64,000 nucleotides of DNA from Hoeflea phototrophica DFL-43 (GCF_000154705.2 NZ_CM002917.1:1196461-1260460), one strand, 5' to 3'. Shown: positions 44,800 through 53,984, counted from the stretch's first letter. Notes: generated from the letters alone by a model not told the origin. Made by a program: numbers and translations.

Positions 44800-45981
44800 T
44801 CAGGGCCCGCTGACCACTTCGGGCAATCGCGTGGCGGGCGGCGTGTTGCGGCTCCTCAGCGAGCAGATTTTGCCGTCGATAATGGTCATGCCGACACCGG
44901 GCAGATTGCCCAGCTGGACCGATTCCAGCATGGTCTTGCCCGGCGCATGCTGAGCCTGATCCATCAGCACGAAATCTGCGGAGTAGCCAACCTCAAGCAG
45001 CCCCACATCCAGCTCACGCTGCCGGGACGTGTTGCCATTGGCGAAGCAGAAGGCGGTCGCTGCATCGACATTGCCGAGGCTCGAGAGCATGGCCACCATC
45101 CTGAGGATACCAAGCGGCTGCACTCCGGACCCCGCCGGGCCGTCGGTGCCCAGAATAAGCTGGTCTAGCTTGCCGAGTTCACGCGCGGTGTTGAGCGTCA
45201 GCAGAGCGGCGCGCTCATTGCCATTGTGGACGATCTCGAGGCCCTTGCTGCAGTTCTCGCACAGGCAGACGATCTGATCGTCCGGCAGAGCCGAGTGCCC
45301 CCCGTTGATGTGACCTACCACATCGGTCCCGGTTTCCAGCACCATGTCCGCATCGATCAGGCCCGAGCCCGGTATCGAGGGGCCGCCGGTGTGGATCGTC
45401 GACTGGATGCCGTATTTGCGGGCCCAGTTGACCATCTGGTGGGCGGTCTTGCCGTCCTTGACCGTGCCCAGTCCGACCTCGCCGAGGAATTTCACCCCGG
45501 CATCGGCCAGCTCCTTGAAATCATGTTCTTCCATGCCGTGCTCGATCACCGGTGCACCGGCGAGAACCTTGACGCCGGAGGGGCGGAAATTCTCGTACCA
45601 GCGCTGTGCGGCAATCGCCATGGCCTTGAGGCCGACAATGTCCTTGGGGCGGCCAGGCATATGCACCTCGCCGGCAGATATCATGGTGGTGACGCCGCCA
45701 TGCAATGTCGAATCGATCCAGTGCAGTTGCTGCTGCCGTGGGGTATAGTCACCCACCACAGGATGGACATGGCTGTCGATCAATCCCGGCGCCAGGGTCA
45801 CCCCCTTGGCATCGACCAGGGTTGTGGCATCTTCGGTGTCGAGATCCTTTTCATAGCCAAACGCTGCCACACGCCCGTCAATCGCAACCACGCAATCGCC
45901 ATCAGCAATTGGCGCCTCGATCTTTCCGGTGAGCAGCAGGCCAATGTTCCTGATAACCAGTTTTTGTTTCGGGTCAGACAT
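44800..45981 (-). CDS. ena: Enamidase (1,4,5,6-tetrahydro-6-oxonicotinate hydrolase)
   Basis: 393 aa from MSDPKQKLVIRNIGLLLTG, with AGGAGG 5 bases upstream. Amidohydrolase superfamily: LIDSHVHPVVGDYTPRQ, TIHTGGPSIPGS, VGHINGGHSA and LGTDGPAGSGVQPLGILR are the metal and substrate motifs. It closely resembles Eubacterium barkeri enamidase along its length, including HGGVTTMISAG, PGRPKD, GEVGLGT and the ending SRNTPPA. That Fe-Zn enzyme converts tetrahydro-oxonicotinate to 2-formylglutarate and ammonia. It is divergent from the MarR gene, with the best operator at 45998-46013. Confidence 0.88.
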   Translation of the reverse strand: MSDPKQKLVIRNIGLLLTGKIEAPIADGDCVVAIDGRVAAFGYEKDLDTEDATTLVDAKGVTLAPGLIDSHVHPVVGDYTPRQQQLHWIDSTLHGGVTTMISAGEVHMPGRPKDIVGLKAMAIAAQRWYENFRPSGVKVLAGAPVIEHGMEEHDFKELADAGVKFLGEVGLGTVKDGKTAHQMVNWARKYGIQSTIHTGGPSIPGSGLIDADMVLETGTDVVGHINGGHSALPDDQIVCLCENCSKGLEIVHNGNERAALLTLNTARELGKLDQLILGTDGPAGSGVQPLGILRMVAMLSSLGNVDAATAFCFANGNTSRQRELDVGLLEVGYSADFVLMDQAQHAPGKTMLESVQLGNLPGVGMTIIDGKICSLRSRNTPPATRLPEVVSGP

Positions 45982-45997
45982 CGCCACCTCCTATTTG

Positions 45998-46013
45998 CGT
46001 TAGCATGCTAACG
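45998..46013. promoter_or_regulatory. MarR-type operator, best copy (enamidase/marR)
   Basis: CGTTAGCATGCTAACG is a perfect 16-bp palindrome 17 bases before the enamidase ATG. GATA follows the right arm (…CTAACGATA). Related sites occur at 47614, 52461, 53946 and 62714, all at promoters of the nicotinate region. It should be the operator of the adjacent MarR protein. Confidence 0.7.
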
Positions 46014-46177
46014 ATATTAACAGGGCTTGCAAGCCTTGTGCTTGGGGTAGGCGTCGGTTTAGAAGCCCATATCTATTCAGATGATTCCCTGCCTTGCGCC
46101 CCGGCAAATCTGCAGACCGGCCCCGAAGCGCATGGGACGGGCTATGCAATGCCCTGCATTATGAACGGGAGGCGATC

Positions 46178-46624
46178 TTGGCAGAAGCACTTGATGCATC
46201 ACTGGACAAACCCTATCGGCTTGATGAGCAGATCGGGTTTCTGTTGCGCCTGGCAGGACAACGCCATACGGCGATCTTTCAGGACATGGCGCCTGATGAT
46301 CTCACCCCGACACAATTTGCGACGCTGGCGCGGCTGGCGGAATTCGGCGACTGCTCACAAAATGAACTCGGCCGGCGCACGGCCATGGATGTGGCGACAA
46401 TCAAGGGAGTCGTGGACCGTTTGCGCGCCAAGGGCTTCGTAACGGCTGCCGCTGATCCTGACGACAAGCGGCGCAGCACACTTTCGCTGTCGCCGGATTT
46501 TGCACCTTCACTGCCGGCGCTTCTGAAGACAGGCCATGCCATTTCCGAGGCGACGCTTGCACCGCTGACCCCTGCGGAGCGCAAGACGCTTTTGCAGCTG
46601 CTCGCCAAAATCAGCGTCGCCTGA
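46178..46624 (+). CDS. MarR-family regulator of the nicotinate regulon
   Basis: 148 aa using a TTG start with GGGAGG 5 bases upstream (46167-46172); an in-frame ATG at 46094 has no comparable site. The winged helix region is LTPTQFATLARLAEFGDCSQ followed by ELGRRTAMDVATIKGVVDRL and the wing AADPDDKRRSTLSLS. The N-terminal helix YRLDEQIGFLLRLAGQRHTA is where MarR proteins dimerise and bind ligands. It probably represses the five promoters with the shared palindrome and is released by nicotinate or 6-hydroxynicotinate (inference). Confidence 0.82.
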   Translation: MAEALDASLDKPYRLDEQIGFLLRLAGQRHTAIFQDMAPDDLTPTQFATLARLAEFGDCSQNELGRRTAMDVATIKGVVDRLRAKGFVTAAADPDDKRRSTLSLSPDFAPSLPALLKTGHAISEATLAPLTPAERKTLLQLLAKISVA

Positions 46625-46685
46625 AGCCTTCACAGCTGTTCTCAAGGCCGCCGCAGCCAAGCACCGTTCTTGCCGGTTTCATCAT

Positions 46686-46710
46686 GATCCCAGCCGGGCG
46701 GCTGGTGATC
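46686..46710. terminator. Hairpin in the convergent marR/fpr gap
   Basis: CCAGCC (46690-46695) pairs with GGCTGG (46700-46705) around GGGC; outer GATC repeats extend the stem with one bulged base. It lies between two convergent genes and could stop transcription from both sides. Confidence 0.45.
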
Positions 46711-46723
46711 CCTGGTTACGGGG

Positions 46724-47542
46724 TCAGCCGACAAAAGCCCGTTCGACGACAAAGGTTGAGGGGCGGTTGTTGGCACCTTCCTCAAGGCCGAACCCTTCCA
46801 GCGCCGCCCGTGTGTCCTTCAGCATCTCCATCGAGCCGCAGATCATGCCGCGGTCGGTTTCCGGCGAGAGCGGTGGCAGACCCAGATCCGTAAACAGCTT
46901 TCCGGACGCCATCAGGTCGGTTATCCGGCCCATGAAGGGATAGGTCTCGCGGGTGCAGGTGGCGTAATGCTTCAGGCGGTCGCCTGCGAATTCCCCCACC
47001 AACGGATCTTCGCGGCATTCGCGAACCAGATCCATGCCGTATTGCAGCTCGTCCGCATCGCGGCAGGTGTGGGTCAGGATCACTTCCTCGAACTTGTCAT
47101 AGGTCTCGGGGTCACGGACAAGCGACGCAAAGGGCGCGATCCCTGTCCCGGTGGAAAACATGTACAAACGTTTGCCGGGCACCAGCGCATCCAGCACCAG
47201 AGTGCCGGTCGGCTTCTTGCGCATCAGCAGCGTGTCACCGGGCACGATTTTTTGCAGGTGTTCGGTCAACGGACCACCCGGGACCTTGATCGAATAGAAC
47301 TCGATTTCCTCATCCCAGGACGGGCTGGCAATGGAGTAGGCCCGAAACACCGGCTTCTCCGCATTTGGCAGACCAATCATCACAAACTCGCCGGAGCGGA
47401 ACCTGAAACTGGCCGGCCGGGTAATGCGGATCTTGAACAGCCTGTCGGTGTAATGCTGGACAGAGGTGACGGTTTCGGCAAACACGCCAGCGGGAATCTC
47501 GTAGCTGCCTGCATTGGAGGTGGGACGGACAATTTGGTTCAT
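46724..47542 (-). CDS. fpr: Ferredoxin-NADP+ reductase
   Basis: 272 aa, bacterial FNR of the Fpr subclass. The FAD motif is FRAYSIASP, the NADP motif is FSTGTGIAPFASLVRD and the C-terminus FVVERAFVG is typical. It exchanges electrons between NADPH and a ferredoxin or flavodoxin. It has its own MarR-type operator upstream at 47614-47629. 6-Hydroxynicotinate reductase needs low-potential electrons, so this gene is probably the local reductant supplier. No ferredoxin gene is present nearby. Confidence 0.87.
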   Translation of the reverse strand: MNQIVRPTSNAGSYEIPAGVFAETVTSVQHYTDRLFKIRITRPASFRFRSGEFVMIGLPNAEKPVFRAYSIASPSWDEEIEFYSIKVPGGPLTEHLQKIVPGDTLLMRKKPTGTLVLDALVPGKRLYMFSTGTGIAPFASLVRDPETYDKFEEVILTHTCRDADELQYGMDLVRECREDPLVGEFAGDRLKHYATCTRETYPFMGRITDLMASGKLFTDLGLPPLSPETDRGMICGSMEMLKDTRAALEGFGLEEGANNRPSTFVVERAFVG

Positions 47543-47613
47543 GATCGTGATGCCTGAATTCTTTTCGTTTCTTGGGGACCAACACCTCTGGCATCGGCAG
47601 CCAATAGAAATAT

Positions 47614-47629
47614 CATTTGTATACTAACG
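47614..47629. promoter_or_regulatory. MarR-type operator upstream of fpr
   Basis: CATTTGTATACTAACG, flanked by TAT on the left and ATA on the right, gives a 22-bp near-palindrome (47611-47632). It matches the 45998 site in 12 of 16 positions. The rest of the 239-base gap 47543-47781 shows no gene. Confidence 0.55.
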
Positions 47630-47781
47630 ATAATTACCAACCAATCTCTGGTCAAGGCTAATTTGTGCGGCACGTCCAAACCATCAAACAGTCGGATTGG
47701 CAACAGTCTTTGAAGGTGTCAGCCGAAAAATCACCTTGCATGGTGATTGCCCGTCCAGAGCCGTGCCGTTGGGCCAGCGCA

Positions 47782-48477
47782 TCACACGCCGAGATATTTG
47801 TGGATCTTGTCGGGATCTTCCTTGAGCTCATCCGCCGCAAGCGTTTCCACGCTGCGTCCATGCTCGATGAAGGCCACCTGATCGGCGACTGAAAGCACCG
47901 CATCCACACGCTGTTCGACCAGCACGACGGCAAGGCCCTCGCGTTTCATCTGAACAATCACGTTGCGGATCAATTCGATCATGGAAGGCTGCAGCCCCTC
48001 TGTCGGCTCATCAAGCAACAGCACCTTGGGTTTGAGGCACAGCGCGCGCGCGGTGGCGAGCATCTGCTGTTCGCCACCCGACAAAGTGCTGGCCTGCTGT
48101 GCCAACCGTTCGCGCAGCCTTGGAAAGAGCTCCAGCACCCATTCGCGCGTCTCGGCGCCTGAGCCGCAAGCCATCAATCCCATTTCGATGTTTTCGGCGA
48201 CGGAAAGCTCAGCAAACAGGCGGCGCCCCTGAGGCACGTAGCCGATACGCTGTTTGGGGACTTCATGAGCCGGCAGCGTGCTGATCTCGCGTCCATCGAG
48301 CAAAATCTTCCCCTGAGACAAGGGCAGCAGCCCCATGATCGCCTTCATGGCCGTGGTCTTGCCCGCACCATTGCGGCCGAGCAGGCAGAGGATCTCGCCA
48401 GGCTTGGCCTCGAGATCGACGCCGAAAAGAACCTTCACCTTTCCATAGCTCACATGGATGTCTTCAATCTTCAGCAT
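47782..48477 (-). CDS. Branched-chain-type ABC transporter ATP-binding protein (LivF type)
   Basis: 231 aa from MLKIEDIHVSYGKVKV; it overlaps the end of the LivG-type gene by 14 bases. Walker A GRNGAGKTTAM, signature TLSGGEQQML, Walker B LLLDEPTEGLQP. The length and the ending KYLGV are typical of LivF. Last gene of the five-gene importer operon that starts at 52421. It energises uptake of the unknown carboxylate, presumably nicotinate or a relative. Confidence 0.9.
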   Translation of the reverse strand: MLKIEDIHVSYGKVKVLFGVDLEAKPGEILCLLGRNGAGKTTAMKAIMGLLPLSQGKILLDGREISTLPAHEVPKQRIGYVPQGRRLFAELSVAENIEMGLMACGSGAETREWVLELFPRLRERLAQQASTLSGGEQQMLATARALCLKPKVLLLDEPTEGLQPSMIELIRNVIVQMKREGLAVVLVEQRVDAVLSVADQVAFIEHGRSVETLAADELKEDPDKIHKYLGV

Positions 48478-49198
48478 GAACGGTCCCCAGATACGCGGCC
48501 TGAACCTCGGCATTGGCTTTGATCTCGCTCGGAGAGCCGCTGGCCAGAATCTCGCCGAAGTTCAACACGGTGATGGCTTGTGCCGTTCGCATGACCACGT
48601 CCATGTTGTGCTCAATGAGAAGAATCGTGGTGCTCCCCTTCAAGCCGTTGATCAGATCGACGAACTCGGTGATTTCCGAATCCGCCAGTCCCTGTGTCGG
48701 TTCATCGAGGATGAACAGTTCCGGCTCCTGAACCAGGCCCATGGCGATTTCCAGAAGCCGCTGGTGGCCGTAGCTGAGATCACCGGCAATCTGATCGGCC
48801 CGGTCGGCGAGGCCGATTCGGGCAAGCACCGCATCGACCTTTGCAAGAATACCGGCCTCGTCGAGCCTGTGCTTGCGCCGTGCTGCCAGCGCCACGTTTT
48901 CGCGGGCTGGAAGGTTGGCAAAAACTGAGGTGATCTGAAAGGTGTAGGCGATGCCCATGGCAATGCGCTTGTGGGCCGGCAAGGCGCTGATGTCCTCTCC
49001 CTTGAAGATGACCTGACCGGCAGTTGCCGGAATGCGTCCGCACAGCATGCCGACGAATGTGGACTTGCCGGCTCCGTTGGGGCCGATAAGAGCCATGACC
49101 TGGCCTTCGGGAAGCTGGAAATCGATATCGGTATTGGCATGTATGCCACCGAAGACCTTGGTGAGTCCCTTGGTTTCGAGGATGGTTACGGCAGCCAT
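48464..49198 (-). CDS. Branched-chain-type ABC transporter ATP-binding protein (LivG type)
   Basis: 244 aa from MAAVTILETKGLTKVFGGI. Walker A GPNGAGKSTFVGML, signature DLSYGHQRLLEIAMGL, Walker B LFILDEPTQGLAD. The signature lacks the usual SGG, reading SYGHQ, as is common in LivG proteins. It overlaps the permease gene by 13 bases and the LivF-type gene by 14 bases. It pairs with LivF as a heterodimeric motor. Confidence 0.9.
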   Translation of the reverse strand: MAAVTILETKGLTKVFGGIHANTDIDFQLPEGQVMALIGPNGAGKSTFVGMLCGRIPATAGQVIFKGEDISALPAHKRIAMGIAYTFQITSVFANLPARENVALAARRKHRLDEAGILAKVDAVLARIGLADRADQIAGDLSYGHQRLLEIAMGLVQEPELFILDEPTQGLADSEITEFVDLINGLKGSTTILLIEHNMDVVMRTAQAITVLNFGEILASGSPSEIKANAEVQAAYLGTVHAED

Positions 49199-50130
49199 TT
49201 CAGCCCCCTCCTTCGGATTTCCCCGACCAGGCCTTGCGGCGCAAACAGGCACAGGAGCACAAGCGCCAGACCGGCAATCAACATGTAGGCGTCGGTCACC
49301 GAGCTTGAGAGGTCGATCAGATAGAACATGAACAGCACTCCGATCAGCGGGCCGATGGTTGTGCCCGCACCGCCAAGCAGCACCCACAAGAGCGGGAAGA
49401 TGGAATATTGCACCGTTGCAAAGGTTGCCCCGACATAACCAAACAGCAGCGCATAGGCTGCACCACCGATGCCCGACAGGGTGCCGGACACCAGGATTGC
49501 AATCAGTTTGAGGCGATGGGTGTCGTAGCCGAGCATCCGGGCGCGCTCTTCATTCTCGCGCACCGCGATCATGGCGCGGCCGAGGCGGGATTTCACCAGC
49601 GCGGCCGTTCCCAGCAGGCACAGGGAAAACAGGATCAATGCGGCCCAGAACCGGGTTGCCTCTCCGGACAGGTCGATGCCTGCGAGGGTGCGTTGCGCCG
49701 TGCTCAGCACAAAGCCTTCATCTCCGCGTGTGACTGCTCCGAAGTAGAGCACGGTGAGATAGCCCGCCTGAGCAAACATCAGCGTGACAATCATGAACGC
49801 CACTTCCTTGGTGCGCAGCGCCAGGAAGCCGATGATCAGCGAGGTGAGAAAGGCCGCCAAGGCTCCGAGCAGCAGCGCCAGCCCGGTGGGCAGCCCGCCA
49901 TGATTTACCGCAAGCGCAAAACCGTACATGCCGGCGGAGAAGAACAGCGCATGGCCGAGGCTCAACAGCCCGGTGTAGCCAAACAGCATGTTGTAGCCGA
50001 TAGCGTAGACGGCCAGAACCATGACGCGTGCCAGGACGCCCACATGGTAATCTGGAAGCACAAAAAAGGACGCTGCAAGTGCCGCAATGATCGCAATATG
50101 CAGGACGTAGGATTTCTGAATATCGGTCAT
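49186..50130 (-). CDS. Branched-chain-type ABC transporter permease (LivM type)
   Basis: 314 aa polytopic membrane protein. LivM hallmarks include YAIGYNMLFGYTGLLSLGHA and RAMIAVRENEERARMLGYD, the cytosolic coupling loop. Near the end the WVLLGGAGTTIGPLIGVLF motif occurs. It starts 4 bases after the LivH-type stop. Forms the heterodimeric channel with the product of 50135-51052. Confidence 0.9.
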   Translation of the reverse strand: MTDIQKSYVLHIAIIAALAASFFVLPDYHVGVLARVMVLAVYAIGYNMLFGYTGLLSLGHALFFSAGMYGFALAVNHGGLPTGLALLLGALAAFLTSLIIGFLALRTKEVAFMIVTLMFAQAGYLTVLYFGAVTRGDEGFVLSTAQRTLAGIDLSGEATRFWAALILFSLCLLGTAALVKSRLGRAMIAVRENEERARMLGYDTHRLKLIAILVSGTLSGIGGAAYALLFGYVGATFATVQYSIFPLLWVLLGGAGTTIGPLIGVLFMFYLIDLSSSVTDAYMLIAGLALVLLCLFAPQGLVGEIRRRGLKWLP

Positions 50131-50134
50131 GATG

Positions 50135-51052
50135 TCACTTCCCCATCAGTCCGCGGGGCCGGAACACCAGCACCATGCCGACGGCCAGTGTGGCGATGAT
50201 CTTGGCCAGTGTTGGCGAGAAGAAGACCGAGATGATGCCGTCGGTCAGGCCGATCAGCACGGCAGCGATCACGGTGCCCGGCAGGCTGCCCAACCCGCCG
50301 ATGATTACCACGACGAAGGACAGCAAGAGCGGATCATGCCCCATCAGGTAATGCGCCTGCTGCACCGGCACGACCAGCACCGCGCCAACGGCCGCAAGAC
50401 CGGCACCCAGGCCGAAAACATAGGCAAAGACACGGTCCACCGGCACGCCAAAGGCTTGCGCCATCTCGCGGTCCTGCTGTGTTGCGCGCATGATCAGGCC
50501 GAAGCGCGTGCGTGTCATCAACAGCCAGATCCCTGACAAGACGGCCACTGCGGCGAAAATGATGAAAAGCTTGTAGCTGGTCACACTGAGCCCCCAGGGC
50601 CAGTACACCTGCCAGCCGGCCTCTGTGTGTTCCAGCCAGGGCAGGGCGATCACACTGTTGAACGGAGGCTCCACAGGCCGCGCGTCCGGGCCGAAGGTCA
50701 TCAGTGTGGCCTGCTGGATGATGTAGAGAAGACCGATGGTGGCGACGATGGTTCGTTCGGGATTGTAATCGATCCGTTGCAGGATCAACCGGTCGGCCCC
50801 GGCGGCCAGCGCCCCCACGATCAGGGGCGCCAGCAGAATTGCCGCCACAAATCCAACGGCCGGATGGCTTCCAAAGAACGAGGCAATGGACCAGGCAAAC
50901 ACCGCGCCGAGCATGAAGAACTCGCCATGCGCGACATTCACGACGCGCATGACACCAAACACGATGCTGAGGCCGATGGCGGTCAAAGCCAGAATTGCAG
51001 CCGTGACCGCCCCTTCGAGTGTTGCGAGGAGCAAGTGGGGTCCAAATTCCAT
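50135..51052 (-). CDS. Branched-chain-type ABC transporter permease (LivH type)
   Basis: 305 aa with about eight membrane spans. LivH motifs: ALTAIGLSIVFGVMRVVNVAHGEF near the N-terminus (seen here in two parts), RATQQDREMAQAFGV as the coupling loop, and VVIIGGLGSLPGTVIAAVLIG near the end. It follows the binding-protein gene by 64 bases, which contain a weak hairpin CACTC/GAGTG at 51078-51091. Confidence 0.9.
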   Translation of the reverse strand: MEFGPHLLLATLEGAVTAAILALTAIGLSIVFGVMRVVNVAHGEFFMLGAVFAWSIASFFGSHPAVGFVAAILLAPLIVGALAAGADRLILQRIDYNPERTIVATIGLLYIIQQATLMTFGPDARPVEPPFNSVIALPWLEHTEAGWQVYWPWGLSVTSYKLFIIFAAVAVLSGIWLLMTRTRFGLIMRATQQDREMAQAFGVPVDRVFAYVFGLGAGLAAVGAVLVVPVQQAHYLMGHDPLLLSFVVVIIGGLGSLPGTVIAAVLIGLTDGIISVFFSPTLAKIIATLAVGMVLVFRPRGLMGK

Positions 51053-51116
51053 GCGCTTTACCTCGCTCGATGGAACGCACTCATCAGAGTGTCCGTTTCA
51101 GGTTTTCAGCCGGTGC

Positions 51117-52421
51117 TCAGAAGGACTGGGTCGTGTAATCGACCTCATCGGCATAGAGCGTGTCCTCAATCGAGGTCTGGTGGACCCGCACCAGCTTGCC
51201 GCTTTCGACACGCGAGATGTTCTGCTTGCCGAAGACCTGGTGGGTCTTTCCGTTGAACACCTTGTCACCCTGCGGATGGTCATCCGACAGCGGCATGTCG
51301 GTCATGGCCTCGACGGCTTCGATCAGACCGGAACGGTCGTTCGATCCCTGATATCCCGAGGCCTCCATACCCGCCTTGATGACCGCCAGGGTTTCCCAGA
51401 CGCCAAACATATGGGCATAGGTCGAGACATCGCGGGCGTCGTCCAACGAAGCCCCGTTGGCATCGACGCCGACGGCGGCACGATAGGCTGCCTCATGGGA
51501 GGTCTGGTCCGGCTGAGCGTAGCGGCACATGCCTTCCCAGAAATAGGATCCCTCGAGGAATTCGAGGCCCGGGCTGGTGATGTCAACTGCCTCAAGGCTG
51601 TCGATGAATCCGAACAGCTGCGGGCCGCGGCCGCCGAAGAATTCGCCCATTTCACGCACAAAGGTCAGAACGGCTGGGCCCACCATGACGTGGTAAACCA
51701 CATCGGTGTCGCGGGGAATGCTTGGGAAATAGCGGGTGAAGGATGTTTCTGTTGGCGGAACCGCGATCTGCTGGATCACTTCGCCGCCCTGTGCGGCAAT
51801 GGCGGCGGTGAAGAAGTCACGGTGATCATGACCGAAGGCAAAATCCGGGTAGATCATGGTGACCTTCTTGCCCAGGTTCTCGGACACGAACGGGGCCATC
51901 GAAATCACCTGGCTCTTCACATCGGTGATACCGGGCTGCAGGGTGTAGCGATTGAGAGCGCCGCTGGCGACATGGTGGCCTTCCGAGACCACGAAATAGG
52001 GCATCTTCAACTCGCCCGCGCGCGGCGCGGAGCCGATGACGACATGGCTGAAGAGAGGGCCGAACACGGCATCGCAATTGTGGAGTGATGCGAAACGCTC
52101 AAGAACTTCGGCGCCGCGGCGGGGATCGGTTCCGTCGTCTTCGGCGATCATTTCGACTTCGCGACCGTTGATGCCGCCCATGTCGTTGATGCGGGATATG
52201 GCGGCGGTGGCGACCCGCTCATACCAGCGGCCATAGGCAGATCCGATGCCGGTACGGTGCACCTGAAAGCCGAGTTTGATGGGGCCGCTGCTTTGCGCAT
52301 GAGCCATCCTGGCAATGCCGGGCATCAGCATTCCAGCGCCGGCAACACCTGCCGCTGCGCCCAGGGCGCCAAGCGCCTTGCGACGGGTGAAAGTCGTCGC
52401 GGATTGATCTTTCTCAGTCAT
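51117..52421 (-). CDS. ABC transporter substrate-binding protein (LivK/AmiC-type) of the nicotinate regulon
   Basis: 434 aa with a Tat-type signal peptide (TRRKALGALGAAAGVAGAG, ending MAHAQSSG). The mature protein is a type I periplasmic binding protein: IKLGFQVHRTGIGSAYGRWY, AAISRINDMGGINGREVEMI and AVFGPLFSHVVIGSAPRAGE. Such proteins bind amino acids, amides and aromatic acids. It has a MarR-type operator 40 bases upstream (52461), so co-regulation with the catabolic enzymes points to nicotinate, nicotinamide or a precursor as ligand. Ligand not proven. Confidence 0.85.
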   Translation of the reverse strand: MTEKDQSATTFTRRKALGALGAAAGVAGAGMLMPGIARMAHAQSSGPIKLGFQVHRTGIGSAYGRWYERVATAAISRINDMGGINGREVEMIAEDDGTDPRRGAEVLERFASLHNCDAVFGPLFSHVVIGSAPRAGELKMPYFVVSEGHHVASGALNRYTLQPGITDVKSQVISMAPFVSENLGKKVTMIYPDFAFGHDHRDFFTAAIAAQGGEVIQQIAVPPTETSFTRYFPSIPRDTDVVYHVMVGPAVLTFVREMGEFFGGRGPQLFGFIDSLEAVDITSPGLEFLEGSYFWEGMCRYAQPDQTSHEAAYRAAVGVDANGASLDDARDVSTYAHMFGVWETLAVIKAGMEASGYQGSNDRSGLIEAVEAMTDMPLSDDHPQGDKVFNGKTHQVFGKQNISRVESGKLVRVHQTSIEDTLYADEVDYTTQSF

Positions 52422-52460
52422 GCAAACTCTCCCTTCTGGTTTTTGACGTACAGTTTATAT

Positions 52461-52476
52461 TGTTAGCTTACTAATG
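52461..52476. promoter_or_regulatory. MarR-type operator upstream of the importer operon
   Basis: TGTTAGCTTACTAATG, with TAT on the left and ATA on the right. TTAG and CTAA are spaced by four bases exactly as in the 45998 palindrome. It lies between the binding-protein start and the end of the membrane-protein gene. Confidence 0.55.
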
Positions 52477-52491
52477 ATATGTCCAGCGTTT

Positions 52492-53919
52492 TTACGCCCC
52501 CCTCGGCGCGGCAAGAAGCCAGAGTCCGAAAAGCGTATAGAGCACCATGAAGACCCCGATCGGAATCTGGCTAAGGGCGGCGCGGCGCGCAGTTGCAAAG
52601 AGCTTCATCGCCACGGCATGGGACATCAGCACCGACAGAATGTGCCCGATGACGACAATTGTGGCCTGGGTAAGCCATATGACTTTCACACTGTCGGGTG
52701 TGTTCAAGAAGCCCGTTGTCACCCTGATATCGGCCAGTCCGAACAGGTTGGCGCCAGTTGCCAGCGGATCGCCCAGAACCGCCAGCAGATACTGGCCGTC
52801 GACCAGGAAGGAGATCATGAAATGAGAGATGTGATAGCCCAGAGCGATCGGCAGGACAGTCGGCGCGAAGCTGCGGAAGAGCAGCTCCAGGCTTAGCTGT
52901 TCCGTCTGCTGCGTGCTCAGGTTCGCCATTTTCTGGCCAGCCCAGACGGCCAGGAGCAGAACCGTGAACAGCGCAATGATGGCCAGTACAAGGCCGAGCA
53001 ACGATGTTCCGATCACAGCCGAGCGTCCTGGAAATTCGAGCGGATTGACACCAATCCTCGCAAGCCACCAGAAGGTCTCCTTGAGCCCGTCGAAGCTGCC
53101 CATGGCGAGCACAACGAGAGAAAACGTCGCCAGGCTCAAGGGCAGGGGCGTGGATGGAACCAGCGCCCAGCCGGGGAATCCTGGAACTGCGCGTGGTCCA
53201 TTGCCGAAGGGAGACACCCGCGAGATCAGATCAAACAGGATGGAAAATGCCTCGCCGCGGGCGAGCCATACCGGCCCGCCGAAAATCACCATGCATGCAA
53301 AGGTCAGCGCCCAATAGGTGATAACGAATCCGGCCAGCCGGTCTGGATCTTGCGGCGCCGGATCGACGATGTAGAATGCTGAAAAGGCGATGAAAAGCAA
53401 AAGTCCGGGGACTGCCCCCAAGCGTTCGGGAAGGGGCAGAAGCCCCTGCTGTTCAGGTCCGATCAGCAGCCTGTAGAGTCCGGACCAGGGATTGAGGCAA
53501 CGCCAAAAATTCCCCAGCAACCCAGCCAGCGAAACCAGCATGACCCAGAACCCGATCCAGATCGTGAGCGGCAACAGATTGGTCAACGGATCCCGTGGTC
53601 CCGTAACCCCGACATAAATGATGATGGCCAGCGCCAGAAAGGACAACAGGCTCACGGCATCGCAAACATTTGCGGGCACTTGCGGCAGATGCCGCGTGCC
53701 CGGCTTGAACAGTCCCTGCACAATATGTTTCGGGGTCAGGGAGATCAGGATGATGGAGGCCACAACCGAAAGCACACCGGACGTGATGTAGTGCCCGGTC
53801 GGCAGCAGCAGCACCAGGCCCTGTTCCGACACATGCGCCATGGCCGGGGCTGGAAACAGCACCGCGAGCAAAACTGGCAACATACCGGTGATCAGTCCAG
53901 ATGCGCGCCGGTTCAACAT
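52492..53919 (-). CDS. Polytopic membrane protein of unknown function
   Basis: 475 aa. It starts with a signal-like segment ending PAPAMAHVSEQG, then about ten hydrophobic spans. Conserved-looking features are HVSEQGLVLLLPTGHY, a WRCLNPWSGLYRLL segment and HISHFMISFLVDGQY late in the chain, with several histidines that could bind a metal. Database entries of this type are sometimes named fenitrothion hydrolase, but I would not rely on that. It has its own MarR-type operator and is divergent from the PCuAC-like gene. Transport, metal handling or membrane-bound catalysis are all possible. Confidence 0.7.
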   Translation of the reverse strand: MLNRRASGLITGMLPVLLAVLFPAPAMAHVSEQGLVLLLPTGHYITSGVLSVVASIILISLTPKHIVQGLFKPGTRHLPQVPANVCDAVSLLSFLALAIIIYVGVTGPRDPLTNLLPLTIWIGFWVMLVSLAGLLGNFWRCLNPWSGLYRLLIGPEQQGLLPLPERLGAVPGLLLFIAFSAFYIVDPAPQDPDRLAGFVITYWALTFACMVIFGGPVWLARGEAFSILFDLISRVSPFGNGPRAVPGFPGWALVPSTPLPLSLATFSLVVLAMGSFDGLKETFWWLARIGVNPLEFPGRSAVIGTSLLGLVLAIIALFTVLLLAVWAGQKMANLSTQQTEQLSLELLFRSFAPTVLPIALGYHISHFMISFLVDGQYLLAVLGDPLATGANLFGLADIRVTTGFLNTPDSVKVIWLTQATIVVIGHILSVLMSHAVAMKLFATARRAALSQIPIGVFMVLYTLFGLWLLAAPRGA

Positions 53920-53945
53920 TTTGCACTTTCCAAGGGATGATATCT

Positions 53946-53961
53946 TGTTAGTGTACTATTG
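53946..53961. promoter_or_regulatory. MarR-type operator between the membrane-protein and PCuAC-like genes
   Basis: TGTTAGTGTACTATTG with TATC to its left. TTAG and CTAT are spaced by four bases; the right half is the most diverged of the set. It lies in the 65-base gap between divergent starts 53919 and 53985 and could control both. Confidence 0.5.
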
Positions 53962-53984
53962 AATTTGCTGAAAAAGGAAATCCC

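Noticed and set aside
52492..53919. Naming the membrane protein fenitrothion hydrolase
   Set aside because: The name is sometimes transferred to such proteins, but nothing in the sequence supports organophosphate hydrolysis here.
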